Below, one piece after another: positions 54,531 through 62,916 of a stretch of 64,000 bases of DNA. Position numbers and translations under genes: made by a program. Below the pieces are notes generated by a model. That model had not been told where the DNA came from and did no database searches. It saw nothing but the letters and a program-made list of their open reading frames with translations. Position 1 is the stretch's first letter. Each line of letters starts with the position of its first letter. Source of the stretch: Oleomonas cavernae (GTDB taxonomy: Bacteria > Pseudomonadota > Alphaproteobacteria > Zavarziniales > Zavarziniaceae); NCBI RefSeq assembly GCF_003590945.1, contig NZ_QYUK01000008.1:186001-250000 (forward strand), in the 5' to 3' direction.

Positions 54531-55823
54531 TCAGGCACCCACGTGAGCGGCGGCCAGGGCCTTCTCGAGCTTGTCGAGGCCTTCGTCGAGGATCGCGTCC
54601 GAGGCGGTCAGCGGCACCAGCACGCGGATCACATTGCCGTGGACGCCGCAGGACAGCAGGATCAGCCCGGCCTTCAGCGCCTCGGTGGTAACCCGCTTGG
54701 TGGCGTCGCCGTCGGGATCGTAGGCGCCGCGCGACTTGACGATGTCGAAGCCGATCATGGCACCGGGGCCGCGGATCGCGGTGATCGGCACCACGTCGTT
54801 GCGGGTCGCGATCCTGGCGACGCGCGCCTTGATCCGCTCGCCGATCGCATCGGCCCGGTCCAGCAGCTTCTCCTCGGCAATGACGTCGAGCACGGCGAGC
54901 GCCGCAGCGCAGGCGATCGGCGGGCCGGCATAGGTGCCGCCCAGGCCGCCCGGCTCGGCGCCGTCCATGATCTCGGCCCGGCCGATCACGCCGGAAATCG
55001 GGAAGCCGCCGCCCAGGGACTTGGCCACCGTCACCAGGTCGGGCTCGACGCCCGAATGCTCGATGCCGAACATCTTGCCCGTGCGGGCAAAGCCGGTCTG
55101 GACCTCGTCGGCGACCAGGACGATGCCATGGGCATCACAGATCTCGCGCAGCTTGACCAAAAGCTCGGTGGGCGCGGCATAGAAGCCGCCCTCGCCCTGG
55201 ATCGGCTCGATGATGATGGCGGCGACGCGGCTGGGCTCGACATCGGCGCGGAACAGGAATTCCAGCGCGCGCAGGCTGTCGGCCACGGTGACACCGTGAT
55301 CGGCGATGGGGAAGGGGATGTGATAGATCTCGCTCGGCATCGGGCCGAACTTCTTCTTGTAGGGCAGGACCTTGCCGGTCATGGCCATGGTCAGCATGGT
55401 GCGGCCGTGGAAGGCGCCGGCGAAGGCGATGACGGCCGAACGGCCGGTATGGGCGCGGGCGATCTTCACCGCGTTCTCGGTCGCCTCGGCGCCGGTGGTG
55501 AAGAAGATGGTCTTGGCCGGGCCCTTGAACGGGGCCAGCGCATTCAGCCGCTCCGCCAGTTCGACATAGGGCTCGTAGGGGGTGATCTGGAAGGCGGTGT
55601 GGGTGAACGCCTTGAGCTGTTCCTCGACCGCGGCGATCACCTTGGGATGGCGATGGCCGACGTTCAGCACGGCGATGCCGCCGGCGAAGTCGACATAGCG
55701 ATTGCCGTCGACATCCCACAATTCCGCATTCTCGGCCTTGGCCGCGAACACCGGATAGGCGATCGACACGCCGCGCGGAATAGCGCGCTCGCGCCGGGCA
55801 AAGAGTTCGGCGTTCTTGGACAT
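54531..55823 (-). CDS. gabT: 4-aminobutyrate aminotransferase
   Basis: 430-residue class III aminotransferase. DVDGNRYVDFAGGIAVLNVG, FTTGAEATENAVKIAR, VIAFAGAFHGRTMLTMAMTG, LVADEVQTGFARTGKMF (PLP-binding Asp) and VTVAKSLGGGFPISGVIG (PLP Lys). Transfers the amino group of GABA to 2-oxoglutarate, giving succinate semialdehyde for gabD. First gene of the two-gene operon. Confidence 0.94.
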   Translation of the reverse strand: MSKNAELFARRERAIPRGVSIAYPVFAAKAENAELWDVDGNRYVDFAGGIAVLNVGHRHPKVIAAVEEQLKAFTHTAFQITPYEPYVELAERLNALAPFKGPAKTIFFTTGAEATENAVKIARAHTGRSAVIAFAGAFHGRTMLTMAMTGKVLPYKKKFGPMPSEIYHIPFPIADHGVTVADSLRALEFLFRADVEPSRVAAIIIEPIQGEGGFYAAPTELLVKLREICDAHGIVLVADEVQTGFARTGKMFGIEHSGVEPDLVTVAKSLGGGFPISGVIGRAEIMDGAEPGGLGGTYAGPPIACAAALAVLDVIAEEKLLDRADAIGERIKARVARIATRNDVVPITAIRGPGAMIGFDIVKSRGAYDPDGDATKRVTTEALKAGLILLSCGVHGNVIRVLVPLTASDAILDEGLDKLEKALAAAHVGA

Positions 55824-55915
55824 CGGACAAGGCTCCCCGCTGGTGTTGGACGGCCAGGAGCGTGAGGCCGGACGATACCCGCGAATAGGAGATTTATTGC
55901 AAGGATTGGTGCGTT

Positions 55916-56692
55916 TTAGGCACCGATAGGCCCGGGCCCTTCGATGTAATCATCAAGCCCCTCGAGTACTGCCCGAAGGAGAGTTGCTGAGGAGAGATAG
56001 GCGGGCACATGAAAACTGATCACGTCCTCCTCCCCTTCAGCGAAGCGCGTGACGACATGGAAAGGCGAGATCGCGCCGAACGCTCGAAGATCGTGAAAAT
56101 GGCGCCGCACACGCCTTTTCTCGCGGCCATCGCTTTCCCAGAAGAAGGCATAGCCGTCATCGAGAAGGGCGAATGCGGCTGAAGTTGTGCCGCCCTTGCG
56201 GCTTCCCGAACCAGCAAGAGCCATGCGCACGACTTCCTGACCAAGAAGGTTCTTGGCCCGCAGCATCTCAACGGCATCGATCGAGACGAACACACCTGTT
56301 CGCTGTTGCAGCCGGCTCCGGAAATAGAGGGGCAGCAGCAGCACTCCCGATGCGATGCCCGCGCCGACAGCCTTGCCGACTGGGAGCTGGAATAAAAACA
56401 GAATTGCGAAACCCACGAACGGCAGCGTGGCCAAGAAAACAAACCTTCGCGAGCCGCGAAAGCCAGGGAAGGATCTGCGTGGCCTGTAGAACCGGCCACG
56501 TTGAGCAAGCCACAAAATTGGAAATCCAATGCTGGGGAACAACAGGAGAGCGATGAGCATCGCCATCAGGGTCTTTCCCTGAGACCCGACCCGATCGATG
56601 TAGACCCACCCCAGGATAGCCATCAGGAGGCACAGCAGGCTGCCCGCGCTGATGAACACCCTGCCGCGTCTAGTCACCAGGGTGGACTGCAC
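55916..56692 (-). CDS. Hypothetical membrane protein, 5' end next to an IS
   Basis: 258 residues with a GTG start at 56692. Four predicted helices: VFISAGSLLCLLMAILGWVY, a second around LIALLLFPSIGFPILWLA, a third FVFLATLPFVGFAILFLF and a fourth VGAGIASGVLLLPLYF. A soluble C-terminal half follows with VRRHFHDLRAFGAISPFHVV. No family recognised. The start lies only nine bases from the inverted repeat of the IS3 element, so its promoter and possibly original first codons were displaced by the insertion. Confidence 0.6.
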   Translation of the reverse strand: MQSTLVTRRGRVFISAGSLLCLLMAILGWVYIDRVGSQGKTLMAMLIALLLFPSIGFPILWLAQRGRFYRPRRSFPGFRGSRRFVFLATLPFVGFAILFLFQLPVGKAVGAGIASGVLLLPLYFRSRLQQRTGVFVSIDAVEMLRAKNLLGQEVVRMALAGSGSRKGGTTSAAFALLDDGYAFFWESDGREKRRVRRHFHDLRAFGAISPFHVVTRFAEGEEDVISFHVPAYLSSATLLRAVLEGLDDYIEGPGPIGA

Positions 56693-56713
56693 CCCCTCGG
56701 TGAGTCAGTCAAA

Positions 56714-57586
56714 TCAGGGACAGTTGGTTGTGACCAAGCCCTCAGGCTGCTGCGCAGCAGCCTGAGGGCTTGACCGGGTTTCGAACTCCACCGGCGAGGT
56801 ATAGGCCAGCGCCGAGTGGAGCCGTTGCCGATTGTAGACCGCTTCGATGAATTCGCCGATAGCGGCCGTGGCGTGCCCGAGGTCACGGTAGTCGCCGCCG
56901 TCGACCTCTTCCTGCTTCAGCGTCTTCATGAAACTCTCGGCCATGGCATTGTCGTAAGGGCAGCCGGCCCGGCTCATGCTGGGCTGGATGCCGTGGGCTT
57001 GCAGGCGCTCGATGTAATCACCGCAGGCATATTGGACGCCCCGGTCGGAATGGTGCACCAGCCCGCCGGGAAGCACCTCTCGGCCGTCGAGCGCCATCTG
57101 CAAGGCTGCCAGGGCCAGTTCGGCCCGCAGGTGGTCGGCCATCGCCCAGCCCACGACCTTGCGGCTGAAGGCATCGAGCACCACCGCCAGGTAGACGAAG
57201 GCCTCGGCCAGCCGGACATAGGTGATGTCGGCCACCCAAAGCTGGTTGACCGCCAGCGGGACCAGCCGGCGCGCCAGGTTCGGCCAGAGCCGCCAGTCGT
57301 GTCGGGAGTCCGTCGTCGCCGGCTTGAACGCTGCCTTGCGCAGGCACAGCAGATTGTCCTCGCGCATCAGGCGCACCACGCGCTTGTGGTTGACCGCCCA
57401 GCCCTCACGTCGGAGCAGGGCCGTGAGCCGCCGGTAGCCGTAGTGACGGTGGGTCAGCGCCAGGTGCTGAAGCACGTCGCGCAGCGCCGTTTCTTCACGG
57501 CCGGGACAGTTCTCGGCCCAGCCCCGGTAGTAGGCGCCACGGCTGACATCGGCCAGGGCACACATCCGCTCGACCGTGGCCGTCAC
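56714..57586 (-). CDS. IS3-family transposase OrfB
   Basis: 290 residues from GTG at 57586 (GAGGGG upstream). Integrase core with the DDE triad: VADITYVRLAEAFVYLAVVL (first Asp), VHHSDRGVQYACGDYI (second Asp) and YDNAMAESFMKTLKQEEV (Glu). HTH-type N-terminus HYGYRRLTALLRREGW. It lies in a different frame from orfA and may start independently, since the offset is not the one a -1 slip would give. Confidence 0.9.
   Translation of the reverse strand: MTATVERMCALADVSRGAYYRGWAENCPGREETALRDVLQHLALTHRHYGYRRLTALLRREGWAVNHKRVVRLMREDNLLCLRKAAFKPATTDSRHDWRLWPNLARRLVPLAVNQLWVADITYVRLAEAFVYLAVVLDAFSRKVVGWAMADHLRAELALAALQMALDGREVLPGGLVHHSDRGVQYACGDYIERLQAHGIQPSMSRAGCPYDNAMAESFMKTLKQEEVDGGDYRDLGHATAAIGEFIEAVYNRQRLHSALAYTSPVEFETRSSPQAAAQQPEGLVTTNCP
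56735..56772. repeat. Perfect 38-base palindrome at the transposase 3' end
   Basis: Left half CAAGCCCTCAGGCTGCTGC and its exact complement. It spans the last codons of orfB and would form a 19-base-pair hairpin; it may act as a terminator or protect the IS from read-through. Confidence 0.75.
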
Positions 57587-57611
57587 CCCGGCCCCTCGCC
57601 TTGCCGGCGCG

Positions 57612-58022
57612 TCATCGCTTGGATATAGGCGAAGACGCCGTCGCGCCAGGCGCGTCGCTCGCCTGCCGTGACGCCTCGAGATGCCGCAAGGCGTGCTTGA
57701 AAAAATCCAGGTCCAGCTGCTGCTGGCCGACCTTGCGCTCGAGCGCGGCGATCTGCCGGCGCGCCTGCTCCAGGTCGCTGGCGCTCGACGCCGGCCCCCG
57801 CGCCGCCGCCAGGATCCGCGCCTCCGCCTGCTTCGGCCGTCCCGGTCCCGGGCGCAGCGCCAGTTCACCGCCCGCGCGGAAATGATCCCGCCAGCGGTAC
57901 AGCAGTCCTCGCTTGATCGACAACTCCCGGGCCAGTGCCGAACCGCTCTCGCCCGCCGCCAATCGTTCAACCACCGCCAGCTTGAAGGCCCGGCTGAACC
58001 GCCGCCTCGTCTCTCGGGTCAT
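57612..58022 (-). CDS. IS3-family transposase OrfA
   Basis: 136 residues. HTH: FSRAFKLAVVERLAAGESGS, then LARELSIKRGLLYRWRDHFR. A leucine-zipper-like coiled coil follows (LEQARRQIAALERKVGQQQL). Typical OrfA of IS3 elements. Confidence 0.88.
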   Translation of the reverse strand: MTRETRRRFSRAFKLAVVERLAAGESGSALARELSIKRGLLYRWRDHFRAGGELALRPGPGRPKQAEARILAAARGPASSASDLEQARRQIAALERKVGQQQLDLDFFKHALRHLEASRQASDAPGATASSPISKR

Positions 58023-58082
58023 GCGTTCTCCTCAGCGAGAACTGTCCCCAATTTAACTGACTCAATCTAGGGGTTCACTCCA

Positions 58083-58125
58083 GGTCTGTCCCCTATTTTC
58101 CAACGTGGTCTGTCCCCTATTTTCC
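58083..58125 (+). repeat. Two 19-base direct repeats beside the IS
   Basis: GGTCTGTCCCCTATTTTCC at 58083-58101 and again at 58107-58125. The sequence resembles outer ends of transposable elements, so this may be residue of another insertion. Confidence 0.6.
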
Positions 58126-58160
58126 CTATTTTCGCGGCGCTTTTTACGCACCACCCCATG

Positions 58161-58241
58161 CCGTCATCCCGGCGCAGGCCGGGATCCATTCTGGGGCAGC
58201 GCGCGACGTCTCAATGGATTCCGGCCTGCGCCGGAATGACG
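58161..58241. repeat. 81-base paired palindromic repeat, copy A
   Basis: Two palindromic arms (each containing GGCGCAGGCC or its complement) around CTGGGGCAGCGCGCGACGTC. Differs from the 62397-62477 copy at about 7 of 81 positions; differing bases in one arm are matched by complementary changes in the other. It lies against the LysR gene stop codon. Confidence 0.85.
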
Positions 58242-58242
58242 A

Positions 58243-59154
58243 TTAAGAATCGGTGCTCTCGACCGCGGCGACGCTTTCCTTCAACTCATCCGCCAGCCAG
58301 CGGCGCAGCCGCACCAGGTTGCGGCTGTCCCAGGCGGCGGTCGGGGCTAAAAGGCTGTAGCTGCCCAGGGTGACGTCTGTCGACAGAACCTCGACCAGGC
58401 GGCCGCTGGCCAGGTCATCGCCGACCAGGAGGGCGTTGGCTAGCGCCACCCCCTGCCCCTGCAAGGCCGCCTCGATCGCGGCGTCGGCGTGCCACAGGCG
58501 CGGGCCGTGCAGCGGTGGCACCGGATCCAGCCCGGCCTGGGCCAGCCACAGGCGCCATTGCTCCCGGCTTTCCTCGTGGATCAGCGGCGCGACCGCCAGG
58601 TCGGCGGGGCCGTCGAAGGGGCCGCGGCGCGCCACGAACACCGGGCTTGCCACCGGGAAAAACCGGGGCCGCAACAACTCCACCTGGGAGAGCCCCGGCA
58701 GCGCCCGGAGGTTGAAACCGATTTCCGCATCCGCCTCGCCCTTGGCAAAATCGGGCGAGCGGTCGGTCGGCTGGAGGATGATCTCGACCCCGGGCAACGC
58801 CGCTTCCAGGCTCGCGAGGCGCCGGGTCAGCCAGCGCACAGCAAGCCCCGGCACGCAGACGATGCGCATCTCGCCACCGCTGTCGCGGGGCGACAGTTCC
58901 TCGGTCGCGTCGGCGATGACGTCGAAGCCCTTGGCGATGCGCTCGTAATAGCGCCGGCCTTCGGCGGTCAGGACGATCCCCCGGCCCTCGCGTTCGATCA
59001 GCCGCACGCCCGCCCAGGCTTCCAGGTTGCGCAGGTGCCGGCTGATCACCGTGTGGCTGACGTTGAGGTCGTCGCCGGCGCGGCGCGTGCCGCCTAGGCG
59101 GGCGACGGCCTCGAAGGCACGCAGGGCGACGAGTGGCGGAAGACGGCGGGACAA
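58243..59154 (-). CDS. LysR-family transcriptional regulator (GcvA-like)
   Basis: 303 residues. N-terminal winged HTH: PLVALRAFEAVARLGGTRRA, then HTVISRHLRNLEAWAGVRLI; the substrate-binding domain includes ALPGVEIILQPTDRSPDFAK and IGFNLRALPGLSQVELLRPR. GcvA-like organisation. Target genes unknown; it is divergent from the ndvB-like gene across 457 bases, which may be a target. Its stop adjoins a palindromic repeat. Confidence 0.9.
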   Translation of the reverse strand: MSRRLPPLVALRAFEAVARLGGTRRAGDDLNVSHTVISRHLRNLEAWAGVRLIEREGRGIVLTAEGRRYYERIAKGFDVIADATEELSPRDSGGEMRIVCVPGLAVRWLTRRLASLEAALPGVEIILQPTDRSPDFAKGEADAEIGFNLRALPGLSQVELLRPRFFPVASPVFVARRGPFDGPADLAVAPLIHEESREQWRLWLAQAGLDPVPPLHGPRLWHADAAIEAALQGQGVALANALLVGDDLASGRLVEVLSTDVTLGSYSLLAPTAAWDSRNLVRLRRWLADELKESVAAVESTDS

Positions 59155-59611
59155 GGGATGGCAAACCGCAGGGCTGACGAGCGCCGACCTTACACGCTCA
59201 GGCAGCCACTGGGGAATCCCCCTCCCCTGTGGCGCGCTTGCCGCAATGCACCAGGAAATTGAGTCAGCAGCTTTGCCCCATCTGGACAGGCGTTCGCAAT
59301 TGCGGCGAAATCGTGACGTTGCATCGCATCATGTCTGCGCAGGGGCCAGGCGGCGGGCAACGTGCTTCAAGAGGGCATCACGCCTCCTCCCCGAGGCGCC
59401 GCACCCGCGTGTGGCCTACGTGACGGTCGATCGCCTGCCCGCCGTATGAGTCGCGTGGCGTGGCATTCCGTCACATCCGCCCTTCAACCGGTCCCGTCCC
59501 GCTCATCTTCCTCGCATTCCCGCGGTATTGCTGGCCGTTGGCGCGTTATGCGCCGGCCACATAAGGGCGTGCGGGAAGTCCGCGAAGATGGTGCGACCGC
59601 GAAGGAACCGG
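59155..59611. other. Intergenic region between LysR and ndvB-like genes
   Basis: 457 bases; no frame looks like a protein. Probably holds the divergent promoters and LysR sites, but I cannot pick a convincing pair. Confidence 0.45.
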
Positions 59612-62323
59612 ATGATCACATCCCGGGTTGATGCCCTGACGCTCCTTCGGGTCAAACAGCAGATGCGCAAACACGCCGTCAATATCACCGTTCTTCTTGT
59701 GGTTCTTGCCGTCCATGCCGGCATCTGGGCCTGGGTCAACCGCCCGGTGCCGATGACCAATTGGGAAGGCAGCATCCAGGCCTTGTCCTACGATCCGCAC
59801 CGGGACGGCCAGGATCCCGAAGACGCTGTGCAGCCCACCGCGGCCCAGATCGACGAGGATCTGGCGATCATGGCCGGCGTTGCCCAGGGGATCCGCACCT
59901 ACTCGAGCACCAAGGGCCAGGAAGAAATTCCGGCCCTGGCCGCGCGCTATGGCCTGACGGTGACCGCCGGCGCCTGGCTGGACACCCATGCCGACAAGAA
60001 CGAGGCCGAGATCGCCGGCCTGATCCGCGTTGCCAACGAAAACAGCAATGTGAAGCGCCTGATGGTCGGCAACGAAGCCATCCTGCGCGGCGACGTGACG
60101 GTGCTCGAACTGATCCGCATGATCCGCGACGTGAAGCGCGAGGTCGACCAGCCGGTCTCGACCGCCGAGCCTTGGCATGTCTGGCTCGAACATCCCGAAC
60201 TGGTCGAGGCGACCGACTATATCGCCGTACACATCCTGCCTTACTGGGAGGAGGTGCCGGCCGATCAGGTGCTGGATTATGTCGCTCGCCGCTATGACCA
60301 GATCGCCCGCACCTATCCCGGCAAGAAGATCGTCATCTCGGAAATCGGCTGGCCCTCGGGCGGCCGGATGCGCAGCGGCGCCATCCCCAGCGTGGACAAC
60401 GAAGCGACCTTCATCCGCGACTTCCTGACCATGGCCCGTGCCCGCGGCTGGGACTACTCGATCATGGAAGCCTTCGACCAGCCCTGGAAGCGGCGGATCG
60501 AAGGCGCGGCCGGCGCCTATTGGGGCATCTTCAATGCCGACCGCGAACTGAAATTCCCGCTCTCGGGCGAGGTCGTCGCGATCCAGAACTGGCCGGTGCT
60601 GGCCGGCATCGCCGCCGTCGTCGCCCTGCTGCCCATGCTCTACTTCCTGCGCCGCTCGCGGAACTTGAAGCCCCAGGGCAAGCTGCTGTTCAGCGCCCTT
60701 TTGATGGTCGCGGCCAACCTGATGGTGTGGACCGTGCACTACGGCACGACCCAGTACCTGAACGGCCCGATGATCGCCGTGTGGTCGCTGCTGTCGCTGG
60801 GCATGGTGTTCCTGCTCACCCTGGTCCTGGCCGAGGCGCTGGAACTGTCGGAGGGCCTGTTCGCCAAGCGCATGCTGCGCCACTTCACGCCCTATCGCCT
60901 GCCCGCCGGCGCCGAGCGCGACCGCCACTGGCCCAAGGTTTCGCTGCACCTGCCGATCTGCAACGAGCCGGCCGAGATGGTGCGCCGGACCCTGGACAGC
61001 CTGGCCAAGCTCGACTACCCCAATGTCGAGGTCCTGGTGATCGACAACAACACCAAGGACCCCGCGATCTGGCAGCCGGTGCAGGCCTATTGCGAACTCC
61101 TCGGCGACCGCTTCCGCTTCTTCCACCTGGAAGTCTGCAAGGGCTTCAAGGCCGGCGCGCTGAACTTCGCCATGACCCAGACCGCGGCCGACGCCGAGGT
61201 GGTGGGCGTGATCGACAGCGACTATCTGGTCGAGCCCGACTGGCTGAAGTCGACCATCCCCTATTTCGACGAGGCCAAGGTCGGCTTCGTCCAGGCGCCG
61301 CAGGATCACTTCGACTGGGCCGGCAACGGCTTCAAGGAGATGATCAACTGGGAATATGCCGGCTTCTTCCACATCGGCATGGTGCTGCGTAACGAGCGTG
61401 ATGCGATCATCCAGCACGGCACCATGACCCTGATCCGTCGCCAGGCGATGGAAGGTGTCGGCAACTGGTCGACCTGGACCATCTGCGAAGACGCCGAGAT
61501 GGGCCTGAAACTGATGCAGTCGGGCTGGAAGTCGGTCTACATCAACCACCCCTTCGGCCGTGGCGTGACCCCCGACAGCTTCGAGGGCTATCGCGGCCAG
61601 CGCTTCCGCTGGGCCTTCGGCGCCATGCAGATCCTGCGCGGCCGCATGGGCTGGCTGAACCCGTTCAAGAAGACCGGCCTCACCTTCGCCCAGAAGTATC
61701 ACTTCATCATGGGCTGGGCGCCCTGGGCGGCCGACGCGATGAACCTGGCCTTCACCGTGGCGGGCCTGGCCTGGACCGTCGGCCTGCTGCTGTTCCCGGA
61801 AATCTTCGCCTTCCCGGTCACCCTGTTCCTGGTGCCCACCCTGGCGGTGTTCGGCTTCAAGCTGGCCTATACCTTCTCGCTCTATGCCAAGCGGGTGCCC
61901 TGCACGCCGACCCAGGCCGCGGGTGCGGCGATCGCCGGCCTGGCCCTGACCTATACCGTGGGCAAGGCCTTCCTGATCGGCATCTTCAAGAAGGAAAAGC
62001 CCTTCCTGCGCACGCCCAAGCTGGAAGACAAGCCGGCGGCCATCCGCGGCCTGGTCCATGCCCGCGAGGAAACCACGCTGATGCTGTGCCTGTGGGCGGC
62101 GGCGGCGGCCGTGGGCCTGGTCTTTGGCCCGCGCGACCACGAGGCCTATGTCTGGGTGGCGGTGCTGCTGGTGCAGTCCCTGCCCTATGCCGCGGCCCTG
62201 CTCCTGTCGATGATGAGTGCGGTGCCCGGCTTGCGCGTCCTCCTGCCCTTCGGCCGCACCGCCGCCGTGCGCGGCGCCAAGGCCCCGGTCGCCAGCCTGC
62301 CCCAGCAGGGCACGGGGCATTGA
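59612..62323 (+). CDS. ndvB: NdvB-like GH17-GT2 beta-glucan synthase
   Basis: 903 residues from ATG at 59612 (AAGGA upstream). Membrane helix ~22-43; periplasmic GH17-like domain ~45-320 with the catalytic pair MVGNEAILRG (E155) and VISEIGWPSG (E244); then helices ~325-410; GT2 domain with SLHLPICNEPAEMVRRTLDS, IDSDYLVEPDW (DSD 535-537), ICEDAEMGLKL (ED 626-627) and QRFRW (663-667); then C-terminal helices. This is the layout of NdvB of Bradyrhizobium and Pseudomonas, whose GH17 parts act as beta-glucan transglycosylases. It probably makes periplasmic beta-glucans. Confidence 0.88.
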   Translation: MITSRVDALTLLRVKQQMRKHAVNITVLLVVLAVHAGIWAWVNRPVPMTNWEGSIQALSYDPHRDGQDPEDAVQPTAAQIDEDLAIMAGVAQGIRTYSSTKGQEEIPALAARYGLTVTAGAWLDTHADKNEAEIAGLIRVANENSNVKRLMVGNEAILRGDVTVLELIRMIRDVKREVDQPVSTAEPWHVWLEHPELVEATDYIAVHILPYWEEVPADQVLDYVARRYDQIARTYPGKKIVISEIGWPSGGRMRSGAIPSVDNEATFIRDFLTMARARGWDYSIMEAFDQPWKRRIEGAAGAYWGIFNADRELKFPLSGEVVAIQNWPVLAGIAAVVALLPMLYFLRRSRNLKPQGKLLFSALLMVAANLMVWTVHYGTTQYLNGPMIAVWSLLSLGMVFLLTLVLAEALELSEGLFAKRMLRHFTPYRLPAGAERDRHWPKVSLHLPICNEPAEMVRRTLDSLAKLDYPNVEVLVIDNNTKDPAIWQPVQAYCELLGDRFRFFHLEVCKGFKAGALNFAMTQTAADAEVVGVIDSDYLVEPDWLKSTIPYFDEAKVGFVQAPQDHFDWAGNGFKEMINWEYAGFFHIGMVLRNERDAIIQHGTMTLIRRQAMEGVGNWSTWTICEDAEMGLKLMQSGWKSVYINHPFGRGVTPDSFEGYRGQRFRWAFGAMQILRGRMGWLNPFKKTGLTFAQKYHFIMGWAPWAADAMNLAFTVAGLAWTVGLLLFPEIFAFPVTLFLVPTLAVFGFKLAYTFSLYAKRVPCTPTQAAGAAIAGLALTYTVGKAFLIGIFKKEKPFLRTPKLEDKPAAIRGLVHAREETTLMLCLWAAAAAVGLVFGPRDHEAYVWVAVLLVQSLPYAAALLLSMMSAVPGLRVLLPFGRTAAVRGAKAPVASLPQQGTGH

Positions 62324-62396
62324 GGCGGGGCGACACCGGAAGAAGCCCTCTCCTCCCCGGAGGAGAGGGTTGGGTGAGGAGGGTCGGTCCTCCCTG

Positions 62397-62477
62397 CCGT
62401 CATCCCGGCGAAGGCCGGGATCCATCCTGGGGCAGCGCGCGATGTCGCAATGGATCCCGGCCTTCGCCGGGATGACG
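62397..62477. repeat. 81-base paired palindromic repeat, copy B
   Basis: Same organisation as 58161-58241, with GGCGAAGGCC and GGCCTTCGCC in its arms. It lies between ndvB and the GtrA-like gene. Confidence 0.85.
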
Positions 62478-62492
62478 ATCGGGAGAAGGTCG

Positions 62493-62912
62493 TTGCCGAT
62501 CGCTAATCTCACCCGGCGCCTGATGCGCAGCCGGTTCCTGCGCTTCGCCCTGGTGGGCGCGGGCGGGGCGCTGGTCGATATCGGGGCGCTGTACCTGGCC
62601 CGGGACGGCTTCGGCCTCGATCTCTACAGCGGCCGGGTGTTCTCGTTCCTGTGCGCCGTCAGCTTCACCTTCTTCGCCAACCGCGCCTTCACCTTCGGCG
62701 ACGCCAAGCGCGGACGCCTGGCCCGGCAATGGCTGGTCTTCGCCACCAGCCAGTTGGGCGGGCTGGCGGTGAACTACGCCCTCTATGCCGTGCTGGTGAC
62801 CTACTGGCCGCTGGCCCATGACGAGCCCGCCATCGCCGTCGTCCTCGGCTCGCTGGCGGGCCTCGTCTTCAATTATGCGGCGGCGCGCCGCCTGGTGTTC
62901 CGCGCCGGCTGA
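62493..62912 (+). CDS. GtrA-like membrane protein
   Basis: About 139 residues from a TTG at 62493 (GGAG seven bases upstream); an ATG at 62523 would give 129. Four helices typical of GtrA: LRFALVGAGGALVDIGALYL, then FSFLCAVSFTFFANRAFTFG, LVFATSQLGGLAVNYALYAV and AIAVVLGSLAGLVFNYAAAR. GtrA proteins are thought to flip polyprenyl-linked sugars across the membrane. It follows ndvB at 169 bases with a repeat between. Confidence 0.82.
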   Translation: MPIANLTRRLMRSRFLRFALVGAGGALVDIGALYLARDGFGLDLYSGRVFSFLCAVSFTFFANRAFTFGDAKRGRLARQWLVFATSQLGGLAVNYALYAVLVTYWPLAHDEPAIAVVLGSLAGLVFNYAAARRLVFRAG

Positions 62913-62916
62913 GGGA

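Larger units (their letters stand above)
56701..58064. mobile_element. IS3-family insertion sequence
   Basis: About 1.36 kb bounded by imperfect 25-base terminal inverted repeats: left 56701-56725 (TGAGTCAGTCAAATCAGGGA...) and right 58040-58064, matching at 22 of 25 positions, with TG...CA ends. It encodes an orfA/orfB transposase pair on the minus strand. No target duplication is evident from the flanks (CGG on the left, ATC on the right), so the insertion may be old or the outer ends rearranged. Confidence 0.85.

Noticed and set aside
56700-59154. Prophage or integrative element boundary around the IS and LysR genes.
   Set aside because: No integrase, phage structural gene, tRNA target or long flanking repeat was seen; only one IS3 element and intergenic repeats.
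59546-62512. Nearly 1000-codon open frame antisense to the ndvB-like gene.
   Set aside because: Codon-bias shadow; composition (His/Gln/Arg/Gly-rich) is typical of such artefacts.
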